Notes under the pieces: model-generated
What the model was told of the DNA's origin: nothing
What the model saw: only the letters and a program-made list of their open reading frames with translations
The model's database searches: none
Origin: Psychroflexus sp. ALD_RP9
GTDB lineage: Bacteria; Bacteroidota; Bacteroidia; Flavobacteriales; Flavobacteriaceae
NCBI RefSeq assembly: GCF_017311165.1
Contig: NZ_CP062973.1
Coordinates: 868,001-932,000, forward strand
Direction of reading: 5' to 3'
DNA: 64,000 bases
Made by a program: the position numbers and the translations under genes
Shown: in pieces, positions 25,450-35,112 of the stretch
Numbering within the stretch: position 1 is the stretch's first letter
Layout: each line of letters opens with the position of its first letter

Positions 25450-27963
25450 CTATGATTGTGTTGCTATATATTCATTTTTGTTTTTATAAATCTGAATAAC
25501 TTTATAATTATTCGAAGATGCTGTAAAATATTTAATTGGCAAGAGATCTTCAACCTGTTTTAACTTTTTAGCCAAACCTTCAGCCCCTAATTGAGAATTT
25601 AAGCCGTGAATAGTTAAGAAATCTATTTGGTCAGTGTAAAATTCGACTGTTACTTTAAAATTTAAACCTTCTTCAATTAAAATTTTATTGATTAATTCTT
25701 TTAATTTATCCGCATTATAGTTTTTCTTTTGAAGTTCATAAACCAACTTAAACGTGGCGTCTTCACTTGGCTTTACAAATTTATTTTTAATGAAATTTTT
25801 ATCAACAGTATTATAAAGTTGCTGTGCGTATTTGCCTTCTTCAGATTGTGGAAAGGTTAAAGCCACATAATTTAATGCCGTTTTGTAAGCTTTTAGTCCT
25901 TGAGTTCTACCAATGGCTTTTGCTTTTAGTAATTCAAATTTCGGCACGATTGAAGTTCCTGTGAATTGTGCTGAGTATTTTTTAGAGTTTTCTAAAACAG
26001 CTTCAAATTGACCCGACTCAAACTGTTTATAAGTTTTATAATACAAATTTGATGGACTATTTTCATCATTAAGAAGTGCTTTTGGGTTTCTAATAATTTT
26101 AGCATAATTAGACTTCGGATAGTTGTTTAGAATGTCATTTTTCCACTTTTCTTTTAAAGCTGATTGTCCTGTTTCTTGGTAGATTTTATATAAATAATAT
26201 TTTGAAGGCAATATCAAACGTTCTTCGGGCTGTTGTTGTAAAACAGCTTCTAGCTTTTCTGAAGCTAAATCAAGACGTTTAAATTTTTCTTTGTAAATAA
26301 TTCCTAATTGATAATAGGCAAAGTTGCGCTCATCATTTATAGAATCAATAATAGCCTTGTTTGAAGGAATTTGAGCAACATAGGTTTCTACCTGAAATTC
26401 TGGTGCTGTAAACTTTTCTTCTTCGGCAGTTTGGTCAACATCTTTTGAAGCAAAAGAACCTGATTGTGGGTTGGTTCTCCAATTATCAGTTAATTTAATA
26501 TTGCCCCAAGTTTCTTTAAACTTCTGGAAACTACGTTTCTTTGCTTTTTCGTTATAAAAAGAAGAAGATCCAGAGCCAGCACCGCTTCTACTACTTTCGC
26601 GACGTTTAAAATCACTGCCTAATTTTATGGCATCTTCAGAAGCAAAAACACTTTCTGCTTCAGCTTTTAGTGAATCTATGTAGGTTTCAAAATAATCTAT
26701 TCGTTGTTTTTTAGTAGCATTTACCAACCATAAAATGCTATCGTTGGTTTTAGCAATGCCTTCAAATTTAATAACGTCGACAAGGTTTTCACGCTTTTTT
26801 TTAATTCTTAATTTTTCACGCGTACGTTTAATTAGGTTTACCAAAGTACTATCATAGTACTTTCCTGCGGTTACATAATTAGCTCGGTTAAAATAAATAT
26901 CTCCTAATTCTTTATAGTCTTGCGCCTTTAAATACTGGTCTTTTGGGTTTTCTTTTAAAGATTTATTATATGAAATAATAGCTTGCTTTAAAGAGTCATT
27001 CGCTTTATAAAACTGAGCTTCCTCGTAAAAAATAAAATCTAAATACGGTCTATTTTCGCGATTTTCGCTTATACTCTCAAAGAATAACACCGTTGAATCG
27101 AAATGAACTTTGGTGTAATCTTTCAGCTTTTTTTGTTCTAAAAATGAATGAATACGATAGTCGCGTGGTGTTTTTCGGTTAAGTTCAATTATTTGATTTA
27201 GGCTGGCGTATGCAGAATCAATTTCTTTTAATTGCTGAAATAATTGAGATTTTACATATAACATTCTGCCTTTAAAGTCATTATTTTTAGTAAGCTGAAT
27301 TGCGGTAGTTAATGGCATGATAGCCGCAGAAAAATTTTCAGTAATAATGTAAGCTTCAGCTAAAGTTGAATTAGCCAAAACACTGATTTCTGGATCAAGG
27401 TTTTTGGTTTCTATCAAATTGGTTAAATTATCAATAGCTTCTTGATAATAACCAAGACGTAAATTTGTTTTTTGCAACCAAATTTCAACTTCGTTTATAG
27501 TGCTACTATTAGGGTAGTGTGTTAAAATAAAACTTAAAGCATCTTTGGCAGGAATAAAGCGCTGATCAAAATAACGCGATTTCCCTAACAACAAAAAAGC
27601 CTCATCTATTTGAGGGTTGTACTCTTTACCACCCATGTACATCGAGTGTTTTTGAATGGCTTTGGTCGCTTTTTCTTCAGCTCGTTTAAACTTTTCGTTT
27701 TTAGCTTCAGTTCTTACGCCATCAACAGTTGTTATTTCTAAACGCTCTAAAGGTAATATATCCCAATAATTTTCTTTATAACTCGCAGCTAACTGGTCTT
27801 GACCTTCTTTTAAGGCTAAGTTGCCGTTATAAATTATGTTGTAATATGAACCCATCGCATGAAAGTTGCGATTTAAGAATTTGTCTTTTTTACGTGAGCA
27901 ACTTGTTAAAACACTAACAATTAGCAAAGTAACAATGATATGAAATCGGTAATTTTTAGACAT
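25450..27963 (-). CDS. porW: T9SS/gliding lipoprotein PorW (SprE), TPR-rich
   Basis: This 837-residue lipoprotein has the lipobox VLTSC at about residue 17 and the opening motif FLNRNFHAMGSYYNIIYNGN typical of PorW/SprE. A long series of TPR helices follows, with a Ser/Gly-rich break in the middle (SSRSGAGSGSSS). SprE in Flavobacterium johnsoniae is needed for gliding and type IX secretion; PorW in Porphyromonas links the secretion motor to outer-membrane parts. I use the ATG at 27963 and not 28020: a TATTTTTG promoter element lies at 28018-28025, and only the later start places the signal peptide at the N-terminus. A T9SS cargo is encoded at 61726. Confidence 0.88.
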   Translation of the reverse strand: MSKNYRFHIIVTLLIVSVLTSCSRKKDKFLNRNFHAMGSYYNIIYNGNLALKEGQDQLAASYKENYWDILPLERLEITTVDGVRTEAKNEKFKRAEEKATKAIQKHSMYMGGKEYNPQIDEAFLLLGKSRYFDQRFIPAKDALSFILTHYPNSSTINEVEIWLQKTNLRLGYYQEAIDNLTNLIETKNLDPEISVLANSTLAEAYIITENFSAAIMPLTTAIQLTKNNDFKGRMLYVKSQLFQQLKEIDSAYASLNQIIELNRKTPRDYRIHSFLEQKKLKDYTKVHFDSTVLFFESISENRENRPYLDFIFYEEAQFYKANDSLKQAIISYNKSLKENPKDQYLKAQDYKELGDIYFNRANYVTAGKYYDSTLVNLIKRTREKLRIKKKRENLVDVIKFEGIAKTNDSILWLVNATKKQRIDYFETYIDSLKAEAESVFASEDAIKLGSDFKRRESSRSGAGSGSSSFYNEKAKKRSFQKFKETWGNIKLTDNWRTNPQSGSFASKDVDQTAEEEKFTAPEFQVETYVAQIPSNKAIIDSINDERNFAYYQLGIIYKEKFKRLDLASEKLEAVLQQQPEERLILPSKYYLYKIYQETGQSALKEKWKNDILNNYPKSNYAKIIRNPKALLNDENSPSNLYYKTYKQFESGQFEAVLENSKKYSAQFTGTSIVPKFELLKAKAIGRTQGLKAYKTALNYVALTFPQSEEGKYAQQLYNTVDKNFIKNKFVKPSEDATFKLVYELQKKNYNADKLKELINKILIEEGLNFKVTVEFYTDQIDFLTIHGLNSQLGAEGLAKKLKQVEDLLPIKYFTASSNNYKVIQIYKNKNEYIATQS

Positions 27964-28017
27964 TAAACTGAAGTGTGCTTTAATATAACTGCGATAAAAC
28001 AGAATTATTATAAGTTG

Positions 28018-28025
28018 CAAAAATA
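28018..28025 (-). promoter_or_regulatory. Promoter -7 element of the porW-bactofilin-atpZ operon
   Basis: On the minus strand this reads TATTTTTG, an exact TAnnTTTG match, 54 bp before the chosen porW ATG. It decides the porW start: the ATG at 28020 lies within the element and could not be transcribed from here. Confidence 0.5.
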
Positions 28026-28101
28026 GTGTTTTTATAGAGACTGAACGATTATAGTTAGCAGAGTCACTTCAACTAAACCTATTTAGCTATAAATTAATGT
28101 T

Positions 28102-28869
28102 TTATTGTGCACTTTCTTCTGAATGGTCTTCTGCAGGTAACTCAAGATTTTCTTCATCTTCTCTTCCAAAATAAGCTTCTAGCTCTTTTAAGGTTGTCTC
28201 ATTTGTTAAGGTATCTTTTACGATAACACCTTTGTCTAGCACAACAATTCTTTCGCAAACATCTGTGACGTGTAATAAATCGTGACTTGAAATTAGAACG
28301 GTTGTATGTTTGGCTGAAGCTAGCTGTTTAATAATCTTTTTTAGCCTGATTTGCGTAGTTGGATCTAGATTTGCAAAAGGTTCATCGAGAATAATTACCT
28401 CAGGATTTCCGATAAAACTGGCTACTATACCTACTTTTTTTTGATTGCCTTTAGATAAATCTCGTAAATATTTTTTCTTGTTAAGGATTTCATCATGAAA
28501 AAAATCTTCAAAAGTTGCCAAAAGCTCGTCTACTTCAGTTTTAGTAACTTTTCTTAAATCGGCTATAAAGTAAAAGTATTCTTCAGCCGTTAAATAGCCG
28601 ATTAAAAAACTTTCGTCTATAAATGCTGATGTTAATGGTTTCCAGTCTTCGCTTTCACTAACAACAATATTATTATTTATAATTTGTCCTGTTGTTGGTT
28701 GTATTAAATCGAGTAACAAGCTGAAATAAGTTGTTTTTCCAGCGCCGTTATTACCCACTAAACCAAAACTTTGGCCTTTTGGGATATTAAGCTCTTCTAT
28801 ATTTAAAACCTCAACGCCTTTGTAAGACTTAGATAGGTTTTGGGTTTGAATAGTATATTGATTTTCCAT
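28102..28869 (-). CDS. ABC transporter ATP-binding protein
   Basis: This 255-residue ABC ATPase has Walker A GNNGAGKTT at about 40-48, signature LSKGNQKKVG near 138-147, Walker B VIILDEPFANLD near 158-169 and the switch His in ISSHD near 193-197. The final 30 residues are acidic (EDEENLELPAEDHSEES). The subfamily is of the CcmA/NatA type that works with a separate integral membrane protein. It starts 5 bp after the DUF5687 gene, which encodes that partner. The transported substrate is unknown; no substrate-binding protein is nearby, so export is more likely than import. Confidence 0.95.
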   Translation of the reverse strand: MENQYTIQTQNLSKSYKGVEVLNIEELNIPKGQSFGLVGNNGAGKTTYFSLLLDLIQPTTGQIINNNIVVSESEDWKPLTSAFIDESFLIGYLTAEEYFYFIADLRKVTKTEVDELLATFEDFFHDEILNKKKYLRDLSKGNQKKVGIVASFIGNPEVIILDEPFANLDPTTQIRLKKIIKQLASAKHTTVLISSHDLLHVTDVCERIVVLDKGVIVKDTLTNETTLKELEAYFGREDEENLELPAEDHSEESAQ

Positions 28870-28874
28870 AATAT

Positions 28875-30350
28875 TTATTGTTTTTCGTTAAAAGCTGCAA
28901 CGGTTTTATATTTTCCTTTTTGATAAACATTCTCAACGATACTGAGAAACTTTTGCTTAAAAATTAAACCTAAAACACCGCTTGCTGCTAAAGCAATTAA
29001 ACCTGCATTGAAGTTTATGAGTTTGTAAGGTATGTAAAAAATAATCATGGGTCCCAAAATTTTCGGTAAGCTTATAAGTAGCTGAGTTGGGTTAAAGCCA
29101 TTTGTATTGCTAAATGCTTTAGCTTTTTGGTTAAGCTCTATCGGAACACGGTTTAAAGCACCTCCGTATAAAGTGATAAAAGAGTTAAGCCCAATATTAA
29201 AACTTGCTCCAGCTGCAATCATTAAATAAATTTTCCATCCAAAATAAATATATGGCGTGCTCAGTATAAAAGAAATAACACAGGCTACAACCATTAGCAA
29301 CCATTTAGACTCTAGATATTGGCGGTATGAAATGTTTTGACTCATCATTAGTTTATAATATTCGCTATCCCATGATGGCACAAGTTGACCGAAAGAAATC
29401 AAGAAACCGCCTGTCACAAACATTGAAGCAAATGCTAAAAAAGCAGGCATGTCTCTATAAATGTCCTGAGTGTAGAATATAAGGCCATAAAACAAAAACA
29501 AAAACGACATTAAAACCACTTGTTTTGGTCTTGCATTGCGTAAAATCATACGGACATCATTCTTTAAAAAAGTAGAAAGTTTCCCGAAACGATTTAAAAA
29601 GCTAAGATCATATTGCTTAACACTCTCTTTTTTCTCTACAATCGCACCATCTAAATAAAAGTGTTTTAAAATATAATTGTAGTTGGCTTTAAATAAAAGA
29701 TAAACTAAAATTATAGGAATAACTGCCCAATATTTATCAGTATAAAATCCGTAAAATAATTCGCCAAATAAATCAGAAACTGGATAAATACTAAAATATT
29801 CTAGGCCTACTAAAACAATTAAAACGCTAATTATGGCGTAGAAAAATACCTGCGTTTTATTAATTAAAAAATTGGCATAATTAATACAAAAGCTAATCGA
29901 TAAAAATGAAATAAACCAAATTAGGCTTCCTAGAACATCATAAGATTTAAAAATTAAAACGCCAGTTACCGGTAAAAAAAACAAAATCGGTAAAATGTTA
30001 AAGAAGGATAGACTCGTTTTTAATAATAAGTAATTAATTACTTTAGAACGTTTTACAGGAATAATCATAAACGGTTTAATGTTCATAACTGGTAACTGCT
30101 GTAAAAAGTACCGAAAACCTAAGTCAGCTAAAACATAATATATTAAGAAGTTGTTTAGCGTAATAAAAGGGTCTTGATCAGGAACAGCTTTTTCAAGTCC
30201 AAAAATAATGGCAAATCCTAAAAATACAGCTAAACCAATAAAATAAAGTGCGCCTAAAATTAAAAATATCTTTACAACGACTCCCTTTTCAAAATAAGAT
30301 GAGCGTGAAAACTTCTTCCACTCAAAGCTTGAAAACTTGCTTAATTTCAT
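28875..30350 (-). CDS. DUF5687 membrane protein, ABC permease partner
   Basis: This 491-residue integral membrane protein has about 10-12 hydrophobic helices, including IFLILGALYFIGLAVFLGFAI near 30-50 and several Phe-rich helices near 110-200. DUF5687 proteins are Bacteroidota ABC-exporter permeases of the ABC-2/gliding-type class, normally encoded with an ATPase as here. The 5-bp gap to the ATPase gene indicates a two-gene operon. The upstream region carries GCTATTTG (30419-30426 on the minus strand), one base off the -7 consensus. What it exports is not known. Confidence 0.85.
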   Translation of the reverse strand: MKLSKFSSFEWKKFSRSSYFEKGVVVKIFLILGALYFIGLAVFLGFAIIFGLEKAVPDQDPFITLNNFLIYYVLADLGFRYFLQQLPVMNIKPFMIIPVKRSKVINYLLLKTSLSFFNILPILFFLPVTGVLIFKSYDVLGSLIWFISFLSISFCINYANFLINKTQVFFYAIISVLIVLVGLEYFSIYPVSDLFGELFYGFYTDKYWAVIPIILVYLLFKANYNYILKHFYLDGAIVEKKESVKQYDLSFLNRFGKLSTFLKNDVRMILRNARPKQVVLMSFLFLFYGLIFYTQDIYRDMPAFLAFASMFVTGGFLISFGQLVPSWDSEYYKLMMSQNISYRQYLESKWLLMVVACVISFILSTPYIYFGWKIYLMIAAGASFNIGLNSFITLYGGALNRVPIELNQKAKAFSNTNGFNPTQLLISLPKILGPMIIFYIPYKLINFNAGLIALAASGVLGLIFKQKFLSIVENVYQKGKYKTVAAFNEKQ

Positions 30351-30470
30351 AAGATTGTTTTTAGGTTAGTCAATTTATCTCAAAAAAAGTTACGGGAAAA
30401 TTAATAAATTTTGAAATGCAAATAGCATCCTAGTCTAATTTATTATCTTTAACAACAAAATTAAAACCTC

Positions 30471-31004
30471 ATGAGTATAGCCCAACCTTTTAATTTAAAA
30501 CAATGGATAAACGAAAACCGGTCACTTTTAAAACCACCTGTCGGAAACAAAAATTTATACAAAGATGCTGGTGACTATATTGTAATGATTGTAGGTGGCC
30601 CAAATGCTCGTAAAGATTATCATTATAATGAAACCGAAGAGTTATTTTACCAATTAGAAGGCGAGATTGAAGTCCATATTCAAGAAAACGGACACAAAAA
30701 AACAATGAAACTAGGTCCTGATGACATGTACTTACATCCTGCTAAAGTACCTCACTCACCTGTAAGAAAAGAAGGCTCAATTGGTTTAGTCATCGAACGC
30801 AAACGCAAACACTTAAATATTAATGATGGTTTACTTTGGTTTTGCGACAATTGCAACCACAAATTACACGAGGTATATTTTCCACTTAATGACATTGAAC
30901 AAGATTTTCTTAAACACTTTAAAAACTTTTATACGAATAAAGAGTTAAGAACTTGCGACCAATGCGGTGAAGTTATGCCGGTTGATGAACGCTTCATTGC
31001 TTAA
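30471..31004 (+). CDS. 3-hydroxyanthranilate 3,4-dioxygenase
   Basis: This 177-residue cupin dioxygenase opens the ring of 3-hydroxyanthranilate to 2-amino-3-carboxymuconate semialdehyde in the kynurenine pathway of tryptophan breakdown or quinolinate/NAD synthesis. Iron ligands are visible as His51, Glu57 and His95. The C-terminal rubredoxin-like site has Cys125, Cys128, Cys162 and Cys165. These are the positions known from the Cupriavidus enzyme. The gene (called haaO or nbaC elsewhere) stands alone; other kynurenine genes are not in the window. Its TAA shares a TTAA with the stop of the convergent patatin gene. Confidence 0.96.
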   Translation: MSIAQPFNLKQWINENRSLLKPPVGNKNLYKDAGDYIVMIVGGPNARKDYHYNETEELFYQLEGEIEVHIQENGHKKTMKLGPDDMYLHPAKVPHSPVRKEGSIGLVIERKRKHLNINDGLLWFCDNCNHKLHEVYFPLNDIEQDFLKHFKNFYTNKELRTCDQCGEVMPVDERFIA

Positions 31005-33247
31005 AACCAGTAACCTAAACTGATATACCACTCGGTTTTGTTAACTTCAGGTGAATATGAACAAATTAAATTAATAGGACCTATAATAGTTTCGACACCA
31101 TAGCCAAGCGCATAACCTGAAAACTCTGGCGTATCAAACCAATCTGTAGAGTTATACAAATTATTATCTGCATTAGCATAATTTACATAACCTAAAAGAT
31201 GATTTTTTTTAATAAACTCATAATCAAGTTTAAAAGTTGATTTTAAGTAAGAGTTAGCTGAAATAGTAAAAAAATCATACCCAAAAAATGGTCTAAAGTT
31301 ATTAATGGTTTCATTACCATAACCTCCTAGATAAAAATTTAAACCACCAACATTATCGCTCCCAATCGTGCTACCACCTTCTAATGAAAAATAAGCACTA
31401 AGCTTTGAAACTAACGGAAATGCTACACCGATATTAGCATTAAAAATACTAAACTCGCTATAATTGTCCACTATTGGCAAATATAAGTTGTATTTAATTT
31501 CAGAAAACAAACCTTTTTTCGGGAAGTATTTACTGTCAAAACTATCATGCTTAAAATAGGTGTAAACACTAGTTAAATCTTGATTTTCAATTTGAGTCAC
31601 AAATTCATCATTGCCTGTGGCAGAATCTTCATCTGGAATTAACGTATTGGTCGAAGCCTCAAGATGTTTAAATTCAGCACCTACCCCAAAAATTGTATTA
31701 TTGTGGATACGTGTTTGTATAAACAATTTATTGGTAAAGTCTTCAACTAATAGTCTAAGCGAATTAATATCAGCATTTTGTATAGTTGAGTTTTGCTGAA
31801 TAAATTCAAAATTAACATCATCCGCAAAACGATTGTAACGTGAATTAAAACCAATACTCCAATACTTTCCTTTGTCTATATAATAGTTGAAGTTATAGCG
31901 TAAATTATCACCCAAGATTAAATCTAAAGAGCTGTGGTCGTTTTCAAAAAACAAACTTTTTTTAGTGTAATTAACCAAAACTGATGTTTTGTATAGCTCA
32001 TCATAATGGGCACTAAAACGCAAGTAAGCATTAGTATTGTTGTCATAAACTTTTAAATGTAATGCAAAAGCAGAATCAATTTCCTCTAAGTTGTAATGAA
32101 TTTTTCTAAAATTATCAGTAGCAGATAAGTTATTTAAACCTGTATTTAAACGCTTAAATGTCATTTTTTCATCGGTTGGGAAGTTTAACTTACCTGTGAT
32201 ATAACTTCTTGGGTATGCCGAATTACTTTCAATAGCAATTGAACTCACCTTCAAACTATCGATAATTGAGATTGAATGATACGGATTTTTACCATCTTGA
32301 CGAGCAGCAATTTTTTGAAATGCTGGTAAAAACTGAAGTCCGACTTCTTCCCCTTTTTGTATAATTTTATCGCCATCTTCAAAAGACAAAACTGTAAACT
32401 CATCTATATCTGGTTGAATATACAAATCAGTTAATTGGCGTTTTGGCGCCATAACATTGATTGTTCTGAAGTTATTAACTTGTGTAAAAATATCGAGTCC
32501 GCTTTTTAGGTTTTCGCGTGTCATTAAACTATCTTGTACATCAACGCCTATGATGAAGTTTGCTCCTCGCCTTTTCATTTCTTCGACAGGATAGTTATTA
32601 AGGACACCACCATCAACATAAATTTGATTACCAATTTGTACCGGTTGAAATAAGGTTGGTATAGAGCCACTTGCTGAAATCGCTTCAGCCAAGTTACCGC
32701 GATCTAAAACCTCAGCTTTGCCAGTTTCTATATTGGTAACCACACAGTAAAATGGAATCGGCAGTTTTGTGAAATCTTTGGTTTGAAGGCGTGCTGTTAG
32801 CTGAGCAAGCAAGTTGTAAATATTTTGTCCTTTTGATATTCCTGAGGGCAACTTCAATTGAAAACGATCAAAATTGAGTTTTAAAGCATAACGTTCGGCT
32901 TCTTGCTTTTCAAAAAACGTCATCGATTCACGTGGTAATTCATCTTGTATTAGTTTTTGAAAATTTGTATTTCTAAAAATAGAGTCAAGCTGATTTGCAG
33001 AAAAACCTGACGCATATAAACCGCCGACGATGGCGCCCATGCTTGTACCACCGATGTAGTCGATGCGTAAGCCAGCCGCTTCAATTTTTTTTAAAACACC
33101 AATATGCGCTAAACCTTTAGCACCACCGCCACTTAAAACTAAGCCAACTTTTAAGGTATCATTAGTGGGTAGTTTGATGTTTTTCGGCTGAAAAGCATAA
33201 CTTACCCAACTGAGAAAAAAACTTAATAAAAGAATTTTTGATGTCAT
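31001..33247 (-). CDS. Patatin-like phospholipase with Omp85-type barrel (type Vd-like)
   Basis: This 748-residue outer-membrane protein has a signal peptide, then a patatin lipase domain (about 30-300) with oxyanion loop SGGGAKG near 39-45, catalytic Ser69 in GTSMG, and the dyad Asp in DGGVLNNYP near 212. A single POTRA-like segment (about 325-400) and a beta-barrel ending in aromatic residues (WYISLGYWF) follow. This order matches PlpD/FplA type Vd autotransporters, phospholipases tethered to their own Omp85-like barrel. The ATG overlaps the uvrC stop by four bases, which suggests joint transcription. The substrate would be phospholipid, of self or host origin. Confidence 0.92.
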   Translation of the reverse strand: MTSKILLLSFFLSWVSYAFQPKNIKLPTNDTLKVGLVLSGGGAKGLAHIGVLKKIEAAGLRIDYIGGTSMGAIVGGLYASGFSANQLDSIFRNTNFQKLIQDELPRESMTFFEKQEAERYALKLNFDRFQLKLPSGISKGQNIYNLLAQLTARLQTKDFTKLPIPFYCVVTNIETGKAEVLDRGNLAEAISASGSIPTLFQPVQIGNQIYVDGGVLNNYPVEEMKRRGANFIIGVDVQDSLMTRENLKSGLDIFTQVNNFRTINVMAPKRQLTDLYIQPDIDEFTVLSFEDGDKIIQKGEEVGLQFLPAFQKIAARQDGKNPYHSISIIDSLKVSSIAIESNSAYPRSYITGKLNFPTDEKMTFKRLNTGLNNLSATDNFRKIHYNLEEIDSAFALHLKVYDNNTNAYLRFSAHYDELYKTSVLVNYTKKSLFFENDHSSLDLILGDNLRYNFNYYIDKGKYWSIGFNSRYNRFADDVNFEFIQQNSTIQNADINSLRLLVEDFTNKLFIQTRIHNNTIFGVGAEFKHLEASTNTLIPDEDSATGNDEFVTQIENQDLTSVYTYFKHDSFDSKYFPKKGLFSEIKYNLYLPIVDNYSEFSIFNANIGVAFPLVSKLSAYFSLEGGSTIGSDNVGGLNFYLGGYGNETINNFRPFFGYDFFTISANSYLKSTFKLDYEFIKKNHLLGYVNYANADNNLYNSTDWFDTPEFSGYALGYGVETIIGPINLICSYSPEVNKTEWYISLGYWF

Positions 33248-35040
33248 GATTCTGCAGCGTAGTGATTAATTATTTTTTGGGCTTTAGATGGTCCAATAAT
33301 TTCAGCAAGTTCGGCTTTTGTAGCTGATTTTATGCGTTTAACTGACCTAAAATGTTTTAAAAGTTCGATGGCTGTTTTTTCACCAACACCTTCAATTTGC
33401 TCGAGTTCTGTACCAACAGCCGCTTTGCTTCGTTTTTGGCGATGAAAAGTTATACCAAATCGGTGGGCTTCATCACGTAAACGTTGAATTATTTTTAAAG
33501 TTTCAGATTTTTTGTCTAGATATAGAGGATATTGGTCTCCTGGATAATACAACTCTTCTAAACGTTTGGCAATACCAATAATAGGTAGTTTACCGCGTAA
33601 TCCTAAACGTTCTAAAGCTTTAACGCCCGATGAAAGTTGGCCTTTACCTCCATCTACAATAACAAGTTGTGGTAAGTTTTCGCCTTCTTCTAATAAGCGG
33701 CGATATCGACGATAAACAACCTCTTCCATAGAGGCAAAATCATCTGGACCTTCTACCGTTTTTATATTGAATTTTCGGTAATCTTTCTTACTTGGTTTAC
33801 CGTTTTTAAAGACAACACAAGCCGCAACAGGATTGGTGCCTTGAATATTAGAATTATCGAAACACTCGATGTGTTTTGGCGCTTCACTTAAACGTAAGTC
33901 TTCTTTCATTTGTGCCATTAAACGCTTGGTGTGCCGATCAGGGTCAACAATTTTCATTTGTTTAAATCGCTCCATTCTAAAATACTTCGCGTTACGTGTA
34001 GACAAATCTACAATGGCTTTTTTGTCGCCCAATTTTGGTACTGAAATTTGGGTTTCTTCGCCTAAATCAACTTCAAATGGAACATAAATTTGTGGTGAAT
34101 GTTCTTTAAATCGCTGCCGAATTTCAATAATCCCTAATTCTAATAACTCTTTGTCTGTTTCGTCTAGTTTCTTTTTTAACTCTATGGTATGTGACCTGAT
34201 AATAGCGCCATGCGAAATTTGAAGGTAATTGATGTAACCGTAACCTTCATCACTGACGATAGAAAACACATCAACATTGTTGATTTTTGGGTTAACAACC
34301 GTAGATTTTGCTTGATATTTTTCGAGTGCCTTTATTTTATTTTTAATACGTTGTGCCTCTTCAAACCGCATAGCTTCAGCATAATCTTGCATTTGCTGCT
34401 TAAAGTTGTTAAGTGAATCTTTAAAATTGCCTTTTACAATTTTTGTAATAGCTTCAATTTGTGCATTGTAATCCGCTTCAGTTTGTAAATCTTCGCAAGG
34501 AGCTTGACAATTGCCAATGTGGTATTCAAGGCATTTTTTATATTTTCCGTTGGAAATTTTTTCAGCAGATAAGTCGTAATTGCAAGTTCGTAATTGGTAT
34601 AGACCTTTGATTAATTCTAATAATATTTTAACGGCTTTTAAGCTCGGGTAAGGACCAAAATACTCGCTACCATCTTTAATGACACGTCTAGTTAAAAACA
34701 CCCTTGGAAATCGCTCGTTTTTAATACATAACCAAGGATAAGTTTTATCATCACGTAGCATCACGTTAAAACGTGGTTGTAGTTTTTTAATCAGATTATT
34801 TTCAAGCAAAAGAGCATCCATTTCAGATTCAACCACGATATGCTTAATATCTGCAATTTTTTTAACCATCACAGCAATTCGATGGCTATCGTGATTTTTA
34901 CTAAAGTAAGATAAAACGCGCTTTTTTAAATTTTTGGCTTTACCAACATAAAGTATACGTTGATTTTTATCAAAATATTGGTATACACCAGGACTTTCAG
35001 GTATGGTTTTTAGCTTTAACTCTATTGCGCTTGCCGACAT
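33244..35040 (-). CDS. uvrC: Excinuclease ABC subunit C
   Basis: This nucleotide excision repair nuclease cuts on both sides of a lesion after UvrB loading. It has 598 residues. The GIY-YIG domain (about 10-95, PGVYQYFDKNQRILYVGKAK) makes the 3' cut, and the Cys cluster and UVR motif (AEAMRFEEAQRIKNKIKAL near 218-236) binds UvrB. The RNase H-like UvrC domain (about 370-530, with ECFDNSNIQG and IVDGGKGQL carrying catalytic Asp) makes the 5' cut, and a C-terminal tandem helix-hairpin-helix (about 545-598) binds DNA. Length and domains are normal. Confidence 0.98.
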   Translation of the reverse strand: MSASAIELKLKTIPESPGVYQYFDKNQRILYVGKAKNLKKRVLSYFSKNHDSHRIAVMVKKIADIKHIVVESEMDALLLENNLIKKLQPRFNVMLRDDKTYPWLCIKNERFPRVFLTRRVIKDGSEYFGPYPSLKAVKILLELIKGLYQLRTCNYDLSAEKISNGKYKKCLEYHIGNCQAPCEDLQTEADYNAQIEAITKIVKGNFKDSLNNFKQQMQDYAEAMRFEEAQRIKNKIKALEKYQAKSTVVNPKINNVDVFSIVSDEGYGYINYLQISHGAIIRSHTIELKKKLDETDKELLELGIIEIRQRFKEHSPQIYVPFEVDLGEETQISVPKLGDKKAIVDLSTRNAKYFRMERFKQMKIVDPDRHTKRLMAQMKEDLRLSEAPKHIECFDNSNIQGTNPVAACVVFKNGKPSKKDYRKFNIKTVEGPDDFASMEEVVYRRYRRLLEEGENLPQLVIVDGGKGQLSSGVKALERLGLRGKLPIIGIAKRLEELYYPGDQYPLYLDKKSETLKIIQRLRDEAHRFGITFHRQKRSKAAVGTELEQIEGVGEKTAIELLKHFRSVKRIKSATKAELAEIIGPSKAQKIINHYAAES

Positions 35041-35112
35041 AACAAAAAATATCAGCGTAAAGATACTAAGCTCAAATTAATGTAAATATTAAATTTCTGA
35101 AAAAAGAAAAGA

